From positions 248,001-312,000 of the forward strand of contig NZ_JACHIJ010000006.1 of NCBI RefSeq assembly GCF_014203115.1: a stretch of 64,000 bases of DNA, in the 5' to 3' direction. Below the pieces are notes generated by a model. That model made no database searches. It was not told the DNA's origin and saw only the letters and a program-made list of their open reading frames with translations. Below, in pieces: positions 1-8,049 of this stretch. The stretch's first letter is position 1. Every line of letters starts with the position of its first letter. This DNA comes from Afipia massiliensis. GTDB taxonomy: Bacteria > Pseudomonadota > Alphaproteobacteria > Rhizobiales > Xanthobacteraceae. A program made the translations under genes and the position numbers.

Positions 1-1
1 T

Positions 2-301
2 CAGCCGCACCGCGCAGTGGGTCGCACCATTTGCGATGCGCTGATGGCTTCAATTCCCGGCGAGATTACCTTCGCCGTCAACGAGAAGAATGGAGTGAAG
101 GGCGTCACGGCAACCGACGATGAAGTTGCTAAGGCCGTCGCGTTTGCGTTTCGCGAGTTGAAGCTCGTGGTCGAGCCGGGTGGTGCCGTCGCGCTCGCCG
201 CACTTCTGGCGGGACATATCGATGCCAGGGGCAAGACGATTGCGATCGTGCTGTCCGGCGGCAATGTCGATGCGGATCTCTACGCGAAGCTCATTCAGTA
301 G
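2..301 (+). CDS. Threonine/serine dehydratase, C-terminal fragment (partial)
   Basis: This is the 3' end of a gene that begins before the window. The visible 99 codons match the C-terminal part of PLP fold-type II threonine dehydratase/serine racemase enzymes, which deaminate threonine to 2-oxobutanoate. Diagnostic stretches are VVEPGGAVALAALL and the terminal VLSGGNVD. The protein ends about 10 residues after GGNVD, so it lacks the C-terminal ACT-like regulatory domain of the long biosynthetic IlvA. It is therefore probably the short, catabolic or racemase-like form. The PLP lysine lies outside the window. The strain-level substrate cannot be decided from this piece. Confidence 0.85.
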   Translation, partial: QPHRAVGRTICDALMASIPGEITFAVNEKNGVKGVTATDDEVAKAVAFAFRELKLVVEPGGAVALAALLAGHIDARGKTIAIVLSGGNVDADLYAKLIQ

Positions 302-359
302 GCGTCACAATCCGGTCTTTTGCTTGCCTTTTGCGCCGAAGACCGCCGCAGTTTCGCCT

Positions 360-1424
360 TTAGCTGAAAAACGCGATTTTCTCGGCCTGGCTCATGCGCC
401 TGATGGGCGCGAGCGGATCGCTGCGCGGCGAAACCGGCCTTGCGATAATCCCGCTGGCGATCAGGCTTGCACCGAGCGAGGTGGGCGCGGACGCCGTGGC
501 CTCGATCTCAGGCTCGATTGCAAGAACGGCAGGCTGAACAACAGCGGGCTCAATTTCAAGAACAGGCTCCGGTGCCGCTTCCGGCACGATAGTCAGATGC
601 ACGGCCCTAACGGGCTCCGGCCCTTCATCCACTTCGATCGTCGCCCCAACCATCTCCATCGGCTGGATGTCTTCCGCCAGCATAACCGTTTCGGGTACGG
701 CTTCCGGCGACGGCTCTTCCGAAGCCGCGACTGTGACGTCGAACAGTTCGTCATCCAGGGCGGCGATCTGCAGTTCGCTGGGCGTTTCCACAGGCGCCGG
801 ACTGAAATCGACGACATGGACTGTCGCAACGGGCTCGACCTCGGCGTGCGGCTCCACCGCGGATGGGGCAATGGCCTCGATGTCGCGCGCTGCCTCGTCG
901 AAGGCCCGCAGAACGTCGTCGCGAAGGCCTGCTGCGGCAGCGTGATCGCAGGCGGCGTTGATCGCATCGACCTGAGACTCGAGCAGGGAACAGATGCGGC
1001 CGTCCGCGCCGGATTCGCGCAGTCCCCAAGCGATCTCGCGGATCACCCGCGCGCATTTGCGTGACGGCGCCAGCGCGTCCGTCAAAGCCTGACCGTCCAA
1101 TGCCGCGGAAACGCTTTCGCGGGTGGCTGCGACAATGGCCCGAACCGCAGCCATGGCTTCCGGCAACTCATTTGAAGGCTGAGCGACCGGTTCTTCTTGC
1201 GGCTGCTGTTCTTCCTTCTGAACCGCCAGCGTGCGCTCGATGCGGGCGACGGCTTCCAGCACCATGGCGGTGTCGGCGTTGCGGTTGCGCTTTGTGTATT
1301 CGTCCAGGAACCAGCGGCCGCGCGCGGTCTCCAGAAACGCTTCGCGAATAGCCTCGAAGTCCGCGTCCGTCGGAGACGTGGCGCGGGCCGAGATCGGCGA
1401 CAGGGCGAAGGCTTCGTTGGCCAT
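360..1424 (-). CDS. Conserved hypothetical protein, possibly CheZ-like
   Basis: A 354-residue soluble protein starting at the ATG of MANEAFALSP (complement of 1422-1424); the longer reading upstream looks untranslated. The N-terminal third contains a charged conserved block (ARGRWFLDEYTKRNRNADT, about residues 36-54) that I associate with a family of alphaproteobacterial hypotheticals. The middle is helical. Next comes a long Pro/Glu/Val/Ala-rich, probably disordered segment. The extreme C-terminus is a short conserved-looking tail (MSQAEKIAFFS). A disordered linker plus a C-terminal amphipathic peptide recalls CheZ-type CheY-P phosphatases, but I see no decisive catalytic motif. It is divergent from the MFS gene, with about 60 bp between the starts. 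Confidence 0.6.
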   Translation of the reverse strand: MANEAFALSPISARATSPTDADFEAIREAFLETARGRWFLDEYTKRNRNADTAMVLEAVARIERTLAVQKEEQQPQEEPVAQPSNELPEAMAAVRAIVAATRESVSAALDGQALTDALAPSRKCARVIREIAWGLRESGADGRICSLLESQVDAINAACDHAAAAGLRDDVLRAFDEAARDIEAIAPSAVEPHAEVEPVATVHVVDFSPAPVETPSELQIAALDDELFDVTVAASEEPSPEAVPETVMLAEDIQPMEMVGATIEVDEGPEPVRAVHLTIVPEAAPEPVLEIEPAVVQPAVLAIEPEIEATASAPTSLGASLIASGIIARPVSPRSDPLAPIRRMSQAEKIAFFS

Positions 1425-1488
1425 TAAAACCTGTAAGACTGAAATCTGCAGGACAGAAACGCGGTGACGCAATCCATACGCAAAAGCG

Positions 1489-2748
1489 ATGTCCAGATAT
1501 GCCGAACACGCGCTAAACATTCACCAACACGAACCGCAGCGAATCGCAATTCCCTTGCTCACCAGAGAATCACAAAAGCATCCGGCCGGGCAATCCGTTG
1601 CTCGCCGATTTGCCATGCGGATCAGCCTGTTTTACGCCTCGACCTTCGGCATTATCGGGGTCCATCTGCCGTTCTTCCCGATCTGGCTGAAGGCCATTGG
1701 AGTCGATGTGTCCTGGATCGGGGTGATCACGGCGGCGCCGTCGCTGTCCCGCTTCACCATCCTGCCGTTTGTGACGGCGACCGCCGAGCGTCGCCAGGTC
1801 CTGCGCGGGACGATGATCGGACTCGCGTTTGCCACGGCAACGGGTTTTGCCATTCTGGGGCTACTTCGTGACCCGCTCACCATCCTGATCGTCTATGCCG
1901 TCATCGCCTGCCTCTGGACGCCGCTCAGTCCGTTGACGGACGGCTATGCATTGAAGGGCGTGACGCGTTACGGCCTCGACTATGGGCGAATGCGGTTGTG
2001 GGGCTCGGCATCATTCGTGGTGTTCGCCCTTGTAGCGGGCCTGTTGCTGCAGAGGATCGAGGCGCAAAACCTGATCTGGATCATTGTGGCGCTGGCATTT
2101 CTCAGCGCGTTCGTCGGTCTTGGGATTGTCCCACTGAAGGCTCCGGCCGTCGAAGCGCCGCTGCAAGGCAAGACGCATAGCTTGCTAAGGTCGCCGCAAT
2201 TCCTCGCGATCATTGGAGCTTCGGCACTGATCCAGGGCAGCCACGCGGCGTACTTCGGTTTTGCCTCCATTACCTGGCAGAACGCCGGGCTAGGGGGATT
2301 CACGATCGCTGTCTTGTGGTCGCTTGGGGTCATCGCCGAGATTGTTGTCTTCGCGATCTCGCCGCGCTTCACCCTGTCGCCGCAGGTCCTTGTGCTGATC
2401 GGCGCGGCGAGCGGCGTGCTGCGCTGGGTGATTACGGCGCAGGAGCCGCGGATCGAGATTCTCGCGGTGGTGCAGTTAATGCACGGCCTGACGTTCGGCA
2501 TCACGCAGGTTGGCGTCGTCGCGTTGATCGTCCGCAGCGTGCCCCATCACGTTATCGCCAGCGCGCAAGGCTACATGGTGGCCACTCAGGGTGCCACCAC
2601 CAGCCTCACGATGATCTGTTCGGGGCTGATCTATGCCCGGGTCGGCGAGGGCGTGTACTACGCGATGGCCGTGATGGCGCTCGCAGGCGGTCTCGTCATG
2701 GCCTTCGCGCGCAAGCGCCTCGACGCGCATCACGCGGTGATGGACTAG
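1489..2748 (+). CDS. MFS transporter (HcaT / MFS_1-like family)
   Basis: A predicted inner-membrane permease of about 12 transmembrane helices. Residues from RRFAMRISLFYAS onward resemble the MFS_1-like branch that includes the 3-phenylpropionate and nucleoside permeases: LPFFPIWLKAIGVDVSWIG in helix 1-2, then a cytoplasmic loop with AERRQ, and GYALKGVTRYGLDYGRMRLWGS between helices 4 and 5. The start is uncertain. ATG 1489 is the longest reading, TTG 1555 and ATG 1615 are in frame, and none has a strong ribosome binding site. The family usually has some residues before the RFA-RI block, so 1615 seems too short. The substrate cannot be inferred. It converges on the dipeptide epimerase gene, overlapping it by 4 bp at the stops. 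Confidence 0.8.
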   Translation: MSRYAEHALNIHQHEPQRIAIPLLTRESQKHPAGQSVARRFAMRISLFYASTFGIIGVHLPFFPIWLKAIGVDVSWIGVITAAPSLSRFTILPFVTATAERRQVLRGTMIGLAFATATGFAILGLLRDPLTILIVYAVIACLWTPLSPLTDGYALKGVTRYGLDYGRMRLWGSASFVVFALVAGLLLQRIEAQNLIWIIVALAFLSAFVGLGIVPLKAPAVEAPLQGKTHSLLRSPQFLAIIGASALIQGSHAAYFGFASITWQNAGLGGFTIAVLWSLGVIAEIVVFAISPRFTLSPQVLVLIGAASGVLRWVITAQEPRIEILAVVQLMHGLTFGITQVGVVALIVRSVPHHVIASAQGYMVATQGATTSLTMICSGLIYARVGEGVYYAMAVMALAGGLVMAFARKRLDAHHAVMD

Positions 2749-3749
2749 CCCCAGAGACCGGCGTCGGGCGGATAGACCATGCTGCCGTCATAGCGCAGGC
2801 CGTTGTCGCGGTCCTTCGCTAATAGTAACGGCCCGTCGAGATCGACCACGCGCGCTCCCTGCGCGATCATCATCGCGGGGGCCATCGCCAGCGAGGTCGC
2901 GACCATGCAGCCGACCATCAGGTCAAATCCCAGCGCCCGCGCCGCCTCGGCCATCGCCAGCGCCTCGGTGAGGCCGCCCGTCTTGTCGAGCTTGATGTTG
3001 ATAGCGTCGTAGCGCTCGCGCAGGCCCCCCAGCGACGCGCGGTCGTGCACGCTTTCGTCGGCGCAGACAGCCACGGGCCGCTTGATGCGCGCCAGGGCCT
3101 GATCCTGACCCGCGGGCAGGGGCTGCTCGATCATGGTCACCCCGGCATCGGCGCAGGCCGCCAGATGCCGCTCCAGGTCGGCCTCGGTCCAGGCCTCATT
3201 GGCGTCGACGATCAGCTCGCTGGCCGGAGCGGCTTTGCGGACCGCCGCGATCCGGGCCTCGTCGCCGTCGCCGCCGAGCTTGATCTTGAGCAGCGGGCGA
3301 TGGGCGGCCTTTGCAGTCGCCTCCGCCATGGCTTGCGGGGTGCCCAGCGAGATCGTGTAGGCGGTGGTCAGCGGACGCGGTTCGGGACGTCCAAGGAGGT
3401 CCCAGATACGCGTTTCAGCCACCCTGGCCTCCAGATCCCACAGCGCGCAATCGAGCGCGTTACGGGCCGCTCCGGGGCTCATCCGTGATTGCAGCGCCTG
3501 CCGGTCCAGACCGCTGCGGAACGCGTCCTGAAGGCTGAGGATGGCCGCGAGCGTTCCTTCCGGCGTCTCGTTGTAGCGGGCATAGGGAACGCACTCGCCG
3601 CGCCCGATAATGGCCTTACCATTGAGGCCCTGGCGACTTACCTCAGCCACAATCACAACGGCTTCTGTCTTGGCTCCCCGGCTGATGGCGAAGCCGCCGG
3701 CAATAGGCCAGCGCTCGATCCGGGCGGCGACAGTCAACGATGGCGTCAT
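2745..3749 (-). CDS. Dipeptide epimerase (L-Ala-D/L-Glu epimerase type), enolase superfamily
   Basis: A 334-residue enolase-superfamily enzyme of the muconate-lactonizing subgroup. It probably epimerises L-Ala-D-Glu released from peptidoglycan so the dipeptide can be recycled. The KIK motif (K155, K157) and the lysine of INIKLDK (K253) are the expected opposing acid/base lysines. D182 (VDANE), E208 (IEQP) and D231 (CADES) are the metal ligands. The start is the ATG of MTPSLTVAAR. The open frame runs 52 codons further upstream, but that part looks non-coding and would overlap the promoter of the divergent mlaE. Exact dipeptide specificity cannot be read from sequence. Confidence 0.85.
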   Translation of the reverse strand: MTPSLTVAARIERWPIAGGFAISRGAKTEAVVIVAEVSRQGLNGKAIIGRGECVPYARYNETPEGTLAAILSLQDAFRSGLDRQALQSRMSPGAARNALDCALWDLEARVAETRIWDLLGRPEPRPLTTAYTISLGTPQAMAEATAKAAHRPLLKIKLGGDGDEARIAAVRKAAPASELIVDANEAWTEADLERHLAACADAGVTMIEQPLPAGQDQALARIKRPVAVCADESVHDRASLGGLRERYDAINIKLDKTGGLTEALAMAEAARALGFDLMVGCMVATSLAMAPAMMIAQGARVVDLDGPLLLAKDRDNGLRYDGSMVYPPDAGLWG

Positions 3750-3886
3750 TTGTGAAATCGATTTTCGTGAGGGCGGACTTGCCGAGAGGCGGCAATTATG
3801 GCTCTTAGCAGCATCCCCGTACAGATTGTCGGCATCGTGGTAGGTTGTTTGATCAACCGGGCACGGGATCGACACAGGAGTTGGGC

Positions 3887-5020
3887 TTGAACGGCAATCC
3901 GACATTGGAGCAGGTGAACGTCGGCGCGGGTCTCGCGCTGCGCGCGACCGGCCAATGGACCGTCCACCACGCGCCGGACCTCGAAAAGATCGTCGAGGAC
4001 ACCGAACGGCTGACCGGCCGTCCGGCCAACATCGTGATCGACGTGTCGCAGGTCTCCAATCTCGACACCTTCGGGGCCTGGCTGATCGAACGGCTGCGCC
4101 GCAGCCTGACCCAGGGCGGCATCGAACCCAATGTGGCCGGCCTGTCCGCCAACTACGCGAGCCTCGTGAATGAGGTCCGCCAGGTGAAGTCCGGCGTCGT
4201 TCACAAGCGCCAGCGGCAAACCCTGCTTGGCATGCTTGACGGTATCGGCCGCAGCGTCGTGGACGTCGGCGGTACGCTGGTCGGCCTGATCGGTATGCTG
4301 GGGGCGATCCTCAACGCGCTGTTCCGGGTGATCCGCCACCCGACCACCTTCCGCTTCACCTCGATGATCCACCACCTTGAACAGGTGTGCTGGCGCGCGG
4401 TGCCGATCGTGGTGCTGATCACCTTCCTGATCGGCTGCATTATCGCCCAGCAGGGCATTTTCCATTTCCGCAAGTTCGGCGCCGACGTGTTCGTGGTCGA
4501 CATGCTCGGCGTGCTGGTGCTGCGCGAACTCGGCGTGCTGCTGGTGGCGATCATGGTCGCCGGTCGCTCGGGCAGCGCCTACACGGCGGAACTCGGCTCG
4601 ATGCGGATGCGCGAGGAAGTCGACGCGCTGCGCACCATGGGCTTCGATCCGACCGAGGTGCTGATCCTGCCGCGCATCGTCGCGCTGATCATCGCCATGC
4701 CCATTCTGGCTTTCCTCGGCGCGATGGCCGCGCTGTACGGCGGCGGTCTTGTCGCATGGGGTTACGGCGGCGTGCAGCCCGACGCGTTTCTGGTCCGCCT
4801 GAAGGAAGCGATTTCCATCAATCATTTCACGGTGGGCATGGTGAAGGCGCCGTTCATGGCGCTGGTGATCGGCGTCGTCGCCTGCGTCGAGGGCGCTGCC
4901 GTGAAAGGCAGCGCCGAGTCGCTCGGCCAGCACACCACGGCATCGGTGGTGAAATCGATTTTCTTCGTCATCGTCATGGATGGCCTGTTCGCGATCTTCT
5001 TCGCGACGATCAATATTTGA
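3887..5020 (+). CDS. mlaE: MlaE-type lipid ABC transporter permease with fused N-terminal STAS (MlaB-like) domain
   Basis: A 377-residue permease of the MCE/Mla system, which moves phospholipids between inner and outer membranes. Residues of about 8-100 form a STAS-like domain (VIDVSQVSNLDTFGAWLIERL), the role played by separate MlaB in E. coli. The rest is the MlaE membrane domain with the typical RELGVLLVAIMVAGRSGSAY and EVDALRTMGFDP motifs. I chose TTG 3887 because AGGAG lies 6 nt upstream (3876-3880); an in-frame TTG at 3845 lacks a comparable site. It is first in an operon with mlaF and mlaD and divergent from the epimerase gene. Confidence 0.9.
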   Translation: MNGNPTLEQVNVGAGLALRATGQWTVHHAPDLEKIVEDTERLTGRPANIVIDVSQVSNLDTFGAWLIERLRRSLTQGGIEPNVAGLSANYASLVNEVRQVKSGVVHKRQRQTLLGMLDGIGRSVVDVGGTLVGLIGMLGAILNALFRVIRHPTTFRFTSMIHHLEQVCWRAVPIVVLITFLIGCIIAQQGIFHFRKFGADVFVVDMLGVLVLRELGVLLVAIMVAGRSGSAYTAELGSMRMREEVDALRTMGFDPTEVLILPRIVALIIAMPILAFLGAMAALYGGGLVAWGYGGVQPDAFLVRLKEAISINHFTVGMVKAPFMALVIGVVACVEGAAVKGSAESLGQHTTASVVKSIFFVIVMDGLFAIFFATINI

Positions 5021-5030
5021 GGTGGCGACC

Positions 5031-5801
5031 ATGGCGTCCTATTCCAACGATGCGATCATCCGTGTCCGCGACCTTACGGTGAAGCTGAACGAGAACCTCA
5101 TTCTCGATCACCTCGATCTCGACGTGCGGCGCGGTGAGATTCTCGGTTTCGTCGGTGCGTCGGGCGCGGGCAAGTCGGTGCTGACCCGCACGATCATCGG
5201 CCTGATCCCGAAGCTCGCCGGCAATATCGAGGTGTTCGGCGTCGATATGGGCAAGGCGAACGAGGACCAGCGCCGCGCGGTCGAACGCCGCTGGGGCGTG
5301 CTGTTCCAGCACGGCGCGCTGTTCTCGTCGCTGAACGTACGCCAGAACATCCAGTTCCCGGTCCGCGAGTTCATGAACGTGTCCGAGCGGCTGCTCGATG
5401 AAATCGCCATCGCCAAGCTCGCCATGGTCGGCCTCAAGCCGGAAGTCGCCGACCGGTTCCCGTCGGAACTCTCGGGCGGCATGATCAAGCGCGTGGCGCT
5501 GGCCCGCGCGCTCGCGCTCGACCCGGAAATCGTGTTCCTCGACGAGCCGACCTCCGGCCTCGACCCGATCAGCGCCGGTGATTTCGATCAGCTTGTGATG
5601 ACGTTGCAGCGTACTTTGGGGCTGACCGTTTTTATGGTAACCCATGATCTCGACAGCCTTAAAACGGCCTGCAACCGGATTGCAGTGTTGGGGGATCGCA
5701 AGGTTCTCTTGGTAGGCACGATGGATGACATGCTGGCCTCGCAGCATCCTTGGCTGCGGGCCTATTTTCATGGCAATCGCGCCCGGGCCGTGATCGCGTA
5801 A
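5031..5801 (+). CDS. mlaF: MlaF-type ATP-binding protein of lipid ABC transporter
   Basis: A 256-residue ABC ATPase that energises the MlaE permease. Walker A is GASGAGKS, the signature is LSGGMIKR, Walker B is EIVFLDEPTSGLDP, and the switch histidine lies in VTHDL. The signature residues and the C-terminal YFHGNRAR tail fit the MlaF subfamily. The start is ATG 5031, 10 nt after the mlaE stop, with GAGGTGG just upstream. It sits between mlaE and mlaD, so all three are probably co-transcribed. Confidence 0.92.
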   Translation: MASYSNDAIIRVRDLTVKLNENLILDHLDLDVRRGEILGFVGASGAGKSVLTRTIIGLIPKLAGNIEVFGVDMGKANEDQRRAVERRWGVLFQHGALFSSLNVRQNIQFPVREFMNVSERLLDEIAIAKLAMVGLKPEVADRFPSELSGGMIKRVALARALALDPEIVFLDEPTSGLDPISAGDFDQLVMTLQRTLGLTVFMVTHDLDSLKTACNRIAVLGDRKVLLVGTMDDMLASQHPWLRAYFHGNRARAVIA

Positions 5802-5828
5802 TTATATTGCGTATTTGGAGTTAAGTTG

Positions 5829-6665
5829 ATGGAAACAAAGGCAAATTTCGTCCTGATCGGGGCGTTCACGCTGGCGGTGGTTGCCGCGGCGTTTGGCTTT
5901 GTGTTCTGGTTCCAGAACCTTGGTGCGGCGGCTCAGCGAATCCCGCTGCGCATCGTGTTCGAGGGCGCGGCTTCCGGCCTGCGCACCGGCGGCAACGTCA
6001 ACTTCAACGGCATCAAGATTGGTGAAGTCACCTCGATCAAGCTCGATGATCCAAAGCGCGTTGTCGTGATCGCCAACGTCGACAAGTCCGCGCCGATCCG
6101 CAAGGACTCGCTGGTCGGCCTCGAGTTCGCGGGTCTCACCGGCGTGTCGTCGGTGTCGCTCAAGGGCGGTTCGATCGAGGCGGGCGGCGTGCCGGTCGCC
6201 GAAGACGGCGTGCCGACGCTCACGGCCGATCCCAACGCGATCCAAGACATCGGCGAGGCGGTGCGCGGCGTATTGCAGAACGTCAACAAGCTGGTTCTCG
6301 ACAACCAGGAGACCCTGCACAACAGCATGACCAACATCGAAGCGTTCTCGAAGAGCCTTGCGGCGAACTCCGCGCGCATCGACAGCATCATGGCGGGCGT
6401 CGATGGCTTGATGGGCGAGAAGGGCGAGTTGCACGCAGCCGCCAAGTCGTTCCGCGAACTCGCTGACAACCTCGACAAGCGCTCCGCCGGCCTGATCATC
6501 GACGGCCGCCGCACGCTGGCCGACATCAGCCGCGCGGTGAACAACTTCGACCGCAACCCGACCCGCGTGCTGTTCGGCGCTGGGCAAAAGGATGCCGCAC
6601 CGGCCCCGCCGCCGGCTCCAACTCCGGCCCGGAACCCCGCCGATGCCCGCGCGCGGCAGCGGTAA
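5829..6665 (+). CDS. mlaD: MlaD-family MCE-domain lipid-binding protein
   Basis: A 278-residue protein with one N-terminal membrane anchor (FVLIGAFTLAVVAAAFGFVFW) and an MCE domain (IVFEGAASGLRTGGNVNFNGIKIGEV). A helical tail follows, and then a Pro/Ala-rich end. It should sit in the periplasm and form the lipid-binding ring on MlaE. ATG 5829 follows GGAG at 5818-5821; a TTG at 5826 is the only alternative. It is third in the mla operon and followed by repeat-rich non-coding DNA. No mlaC or mlaA gene is visible nearby. Confidence 0.9.
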   Translation: METKANFVLIGAFTLAVVAAAFGFVFWFQNLGAAAQRIPLRIVFEGAASGLRTGGNVNFNGIKIGEVTSIKLDDPKRVVVIANVDKSAPIRKDSLVGLEFAGLTGVSSVSLKGGSIEAGGVPVAEDGVPTLTADPNAIQDIGEAVRGVLQNVNKLVLDNQETLHNSMTNIEAFSKSLAANSARIDSIMAGVDGLMGEKGELHAAAKSFRELADNLDKRSAGLIIDGRRTLADISRAVNNFDRNPTRVLFGAGQKDAAPAPPPAPTPARNPADARARQR

Positions 6666-6773
6666 CGGCTGGTAAGCCGCTGAGTATTGGTTCGCTGCAC
6701 TCAATTCACGAGTTGTCATCACTGGGCTTGTCCCGGTGATCTCGATGAGGTTTCCACGGAATCTCTCAACCGG

Positions 6774-6956
6774 GTCGTCCCCGCCAACGGGTCCGGCTTC
6801 GCCGGCCCGATGACAGGCTCCGGCGGGGACCCATACTCCCTAAGTTCTCGATTTGCTCCCTAAGCTCTCGATTGAGGGGCCTGCTGGAGCAGGCTTCGTA
6901 CCATCATCACCTCGTTCGGTGGTTATGGGTCCCCGCCTTCGCGGGGACGACATTGA
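6774..6956. repeat. Bipartite intergenic inverted repeat, family A copy 1
   Basis: The outer arms are GTCGTCCCCGCCAACGGG at the left and a complementary CCCCGCCTTCGCGGGGACGA near 6930-6950. The left arm continues into GGGGACCCATACTCCCTAAG, which is shared with copy 2. The internal part differs between copies. It has the architecture of a mobile palindromic intergenic element. No protein is encoded. Confidence 0.7.
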
Positions 6957-6987
6957 GTATGTGGCACTCAACCCGCCCAGCCACAGT

Positions 6988-7115
6988 TCGTCATGGCCGG
7001 GCATAGCCGTTCGAAGAACGGCGTCGCTTCCGCTCGCCTATGTCCCGGCCATCCACGTCTTTTCTTGAGATATACAGGCAAGACGTGGATCACCGGGACA
7101 AGCCCGGTGATGACG
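6988..7115. repeat. Intergenic palindromic repeat, family B copy 1
   Basis: It begins GTTCGTCATGGCCGGG, contains CCCGGCCATCCACGTCTT in the middle, and closes with AAGACGTGGATCACCGGG and CCCGGTGATGAC. It consists of two nested GC-rich hairpins joined by a CGTCTT/AAGACG pairing. Further copies lie at 7836-7928 and 23900-24030. Confidence 0.7.
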
Positions 7116-7675
7116 ATCGTGGGTGTTGCGCTGGTGTGCATCACCTCATCATTCCAGATTCGATTTTCAAACAGCCACGCATCATCGCTCCCGCGCTTTA
7201 ATTGCGCGAGGTGAGCCCTTGCCTTGCCCCTGAAACGAGGGGCATGGAGCGCCGCGAGGCGCGCCTTGTCTTGTTTCGCTTCCGGCACCGCTTGCGAGGC
7301 GATGTGTTTCCGGAAGCGCATCGCCTTGCGGCGCTCCATTGCGGGATTTTGGGCGAGGGGACCGTACTTCCGGGTGAGGACGGACGCTCTCACGTCCCGA
7401 TCCGGCCGGCTTTCGCCGCCTTCATCCTCGCCGCGTCCAGCCGCGAACGGCAGAGCCACGTAGTTGGCCCGGACGGTGACCCCAGCCTCCCGGACGTGTG
7501 GTTGCGAACCACGCGCGCAGGCACCGCATCCTGCTCCGCCTCATGAGCGCCCTCGAGAAGCGCCCCTCACGAACAGGACACGCCGAACATACGAGCGGTT
7601 CGGAGAGCGGGGATTGGTATCCCCATCACGAAATGTTGCAGGCTACAGGCTCATTGTCATTTCGGAATCTCACCG

Positions 7676-7811
7676 CGTCGTCCCCGCGAAAGCGGGGACC
7701 CATACTCCCTAAGCCATCGATGTGGTGGAGATGCTGGAGCGATCTTCTCGCTTTTGCCACGACGCTCAGTGGTTTGGGTCCCCGCTTTCGCGGGGACGAC
7801 ATTGCATGTGT
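7676..7811. repeat. Bipartite intergenic inverted repeat, family A copy 2
   Basis: The left hairpin is CGTCGTCCCCGCGAAAGCGG followed by GGACCCATACTCCCTAAG. The right hairpin is GTCCCCGCTTTCGCGGGGAC near 7778-7797. Each half is itself a hairpin, and the two halves are complementary to each other. The conserved flanks match copy 1. Confidence 0.75.
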
Positions 7812-7835
7812 GGCGGGCGCTGCGCTTCCCACACT

Positions 7836-7928
7836 TCGTCATGGCCGGGCTTGTCCCGGCCATCCACGCCTTACTTTTGGATCAATGAGTGAAGACGTGG
7901 ATCACCGGGACACGCCCGGTGATGACGG
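7836..7928. repeat. Intergenic palindromic repeat, family B copy 2
   Basis: GTCATGGCCGGGCTTGTCCC followed by GGCCATCCACGCCTT forms the first hairpin. GAAGACGTGGATCACCGGG followed by CCCGGTGATGACGG forms the second. This is the compact form of the family; copies 1 and 3 carry a longer middle. Confidence 0.75.
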
Positions 7929-7973
7929 CCGAATGTGTTGAAACACTCTCGTTTCATCTTCCTGTAGCCAACA

Positions 7974-8001
7974 AGAAAAGCGGAGGCTTGCGCCTCCGCT
8001 T
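7974..8001 (-). terminator. Rho-independent terminator of the growth-pole-ring gene
   Basis: A perfect 10-bp stem, AAGCGGAGGC / GCCTCCGCTT, with a 4-nt loop. On the minus strand it is followed by a T-rich run (complement of 7972-7979). It lies about 50 bp past the stop of the 1712-codon gene. Confidence 0.85.
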
Positions 8002-8049
8002 GTTGTTCGATCACTTCACCGGCCGGAGCCGATGAAATAAGTCCGAGTC

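Larger units (their letters stand above)
6666..8049. other. Gene-free region (1.4 kb) of palindromic repeats
   Basis: I see no convincing gene here. The stretch contains two copies of a bipartite GC-rich inverted repeat (6774-6956 and 7676-7811), two copies of a second palindrome family (6988-7115 and 7836-7928), and a half element near 6712-6745. The middle (about 7145-7560) has open frames on both strands, but they run into the repeats and lack a plausible ribosome binding site. They read like remnant or low-complexity translations. The region ends with the terminator of the convergent growth-pole-ring gene. Confidence 0.7.

Noticed and set aside
3746-5032. 428-codon minus-strand open frame
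   Set aside because: It is antisense to mlaE and His/Asp/Arg-rich, as expected from a GC-rich shadow. mlaE itself has clear family motifs.
6968-7712. Open frames on both strands within the repeat region
   Set aside because: They run through palindromes, giving typical repeat translations such as VITGLVPVIHV, and have no convincing ribosome binding site.
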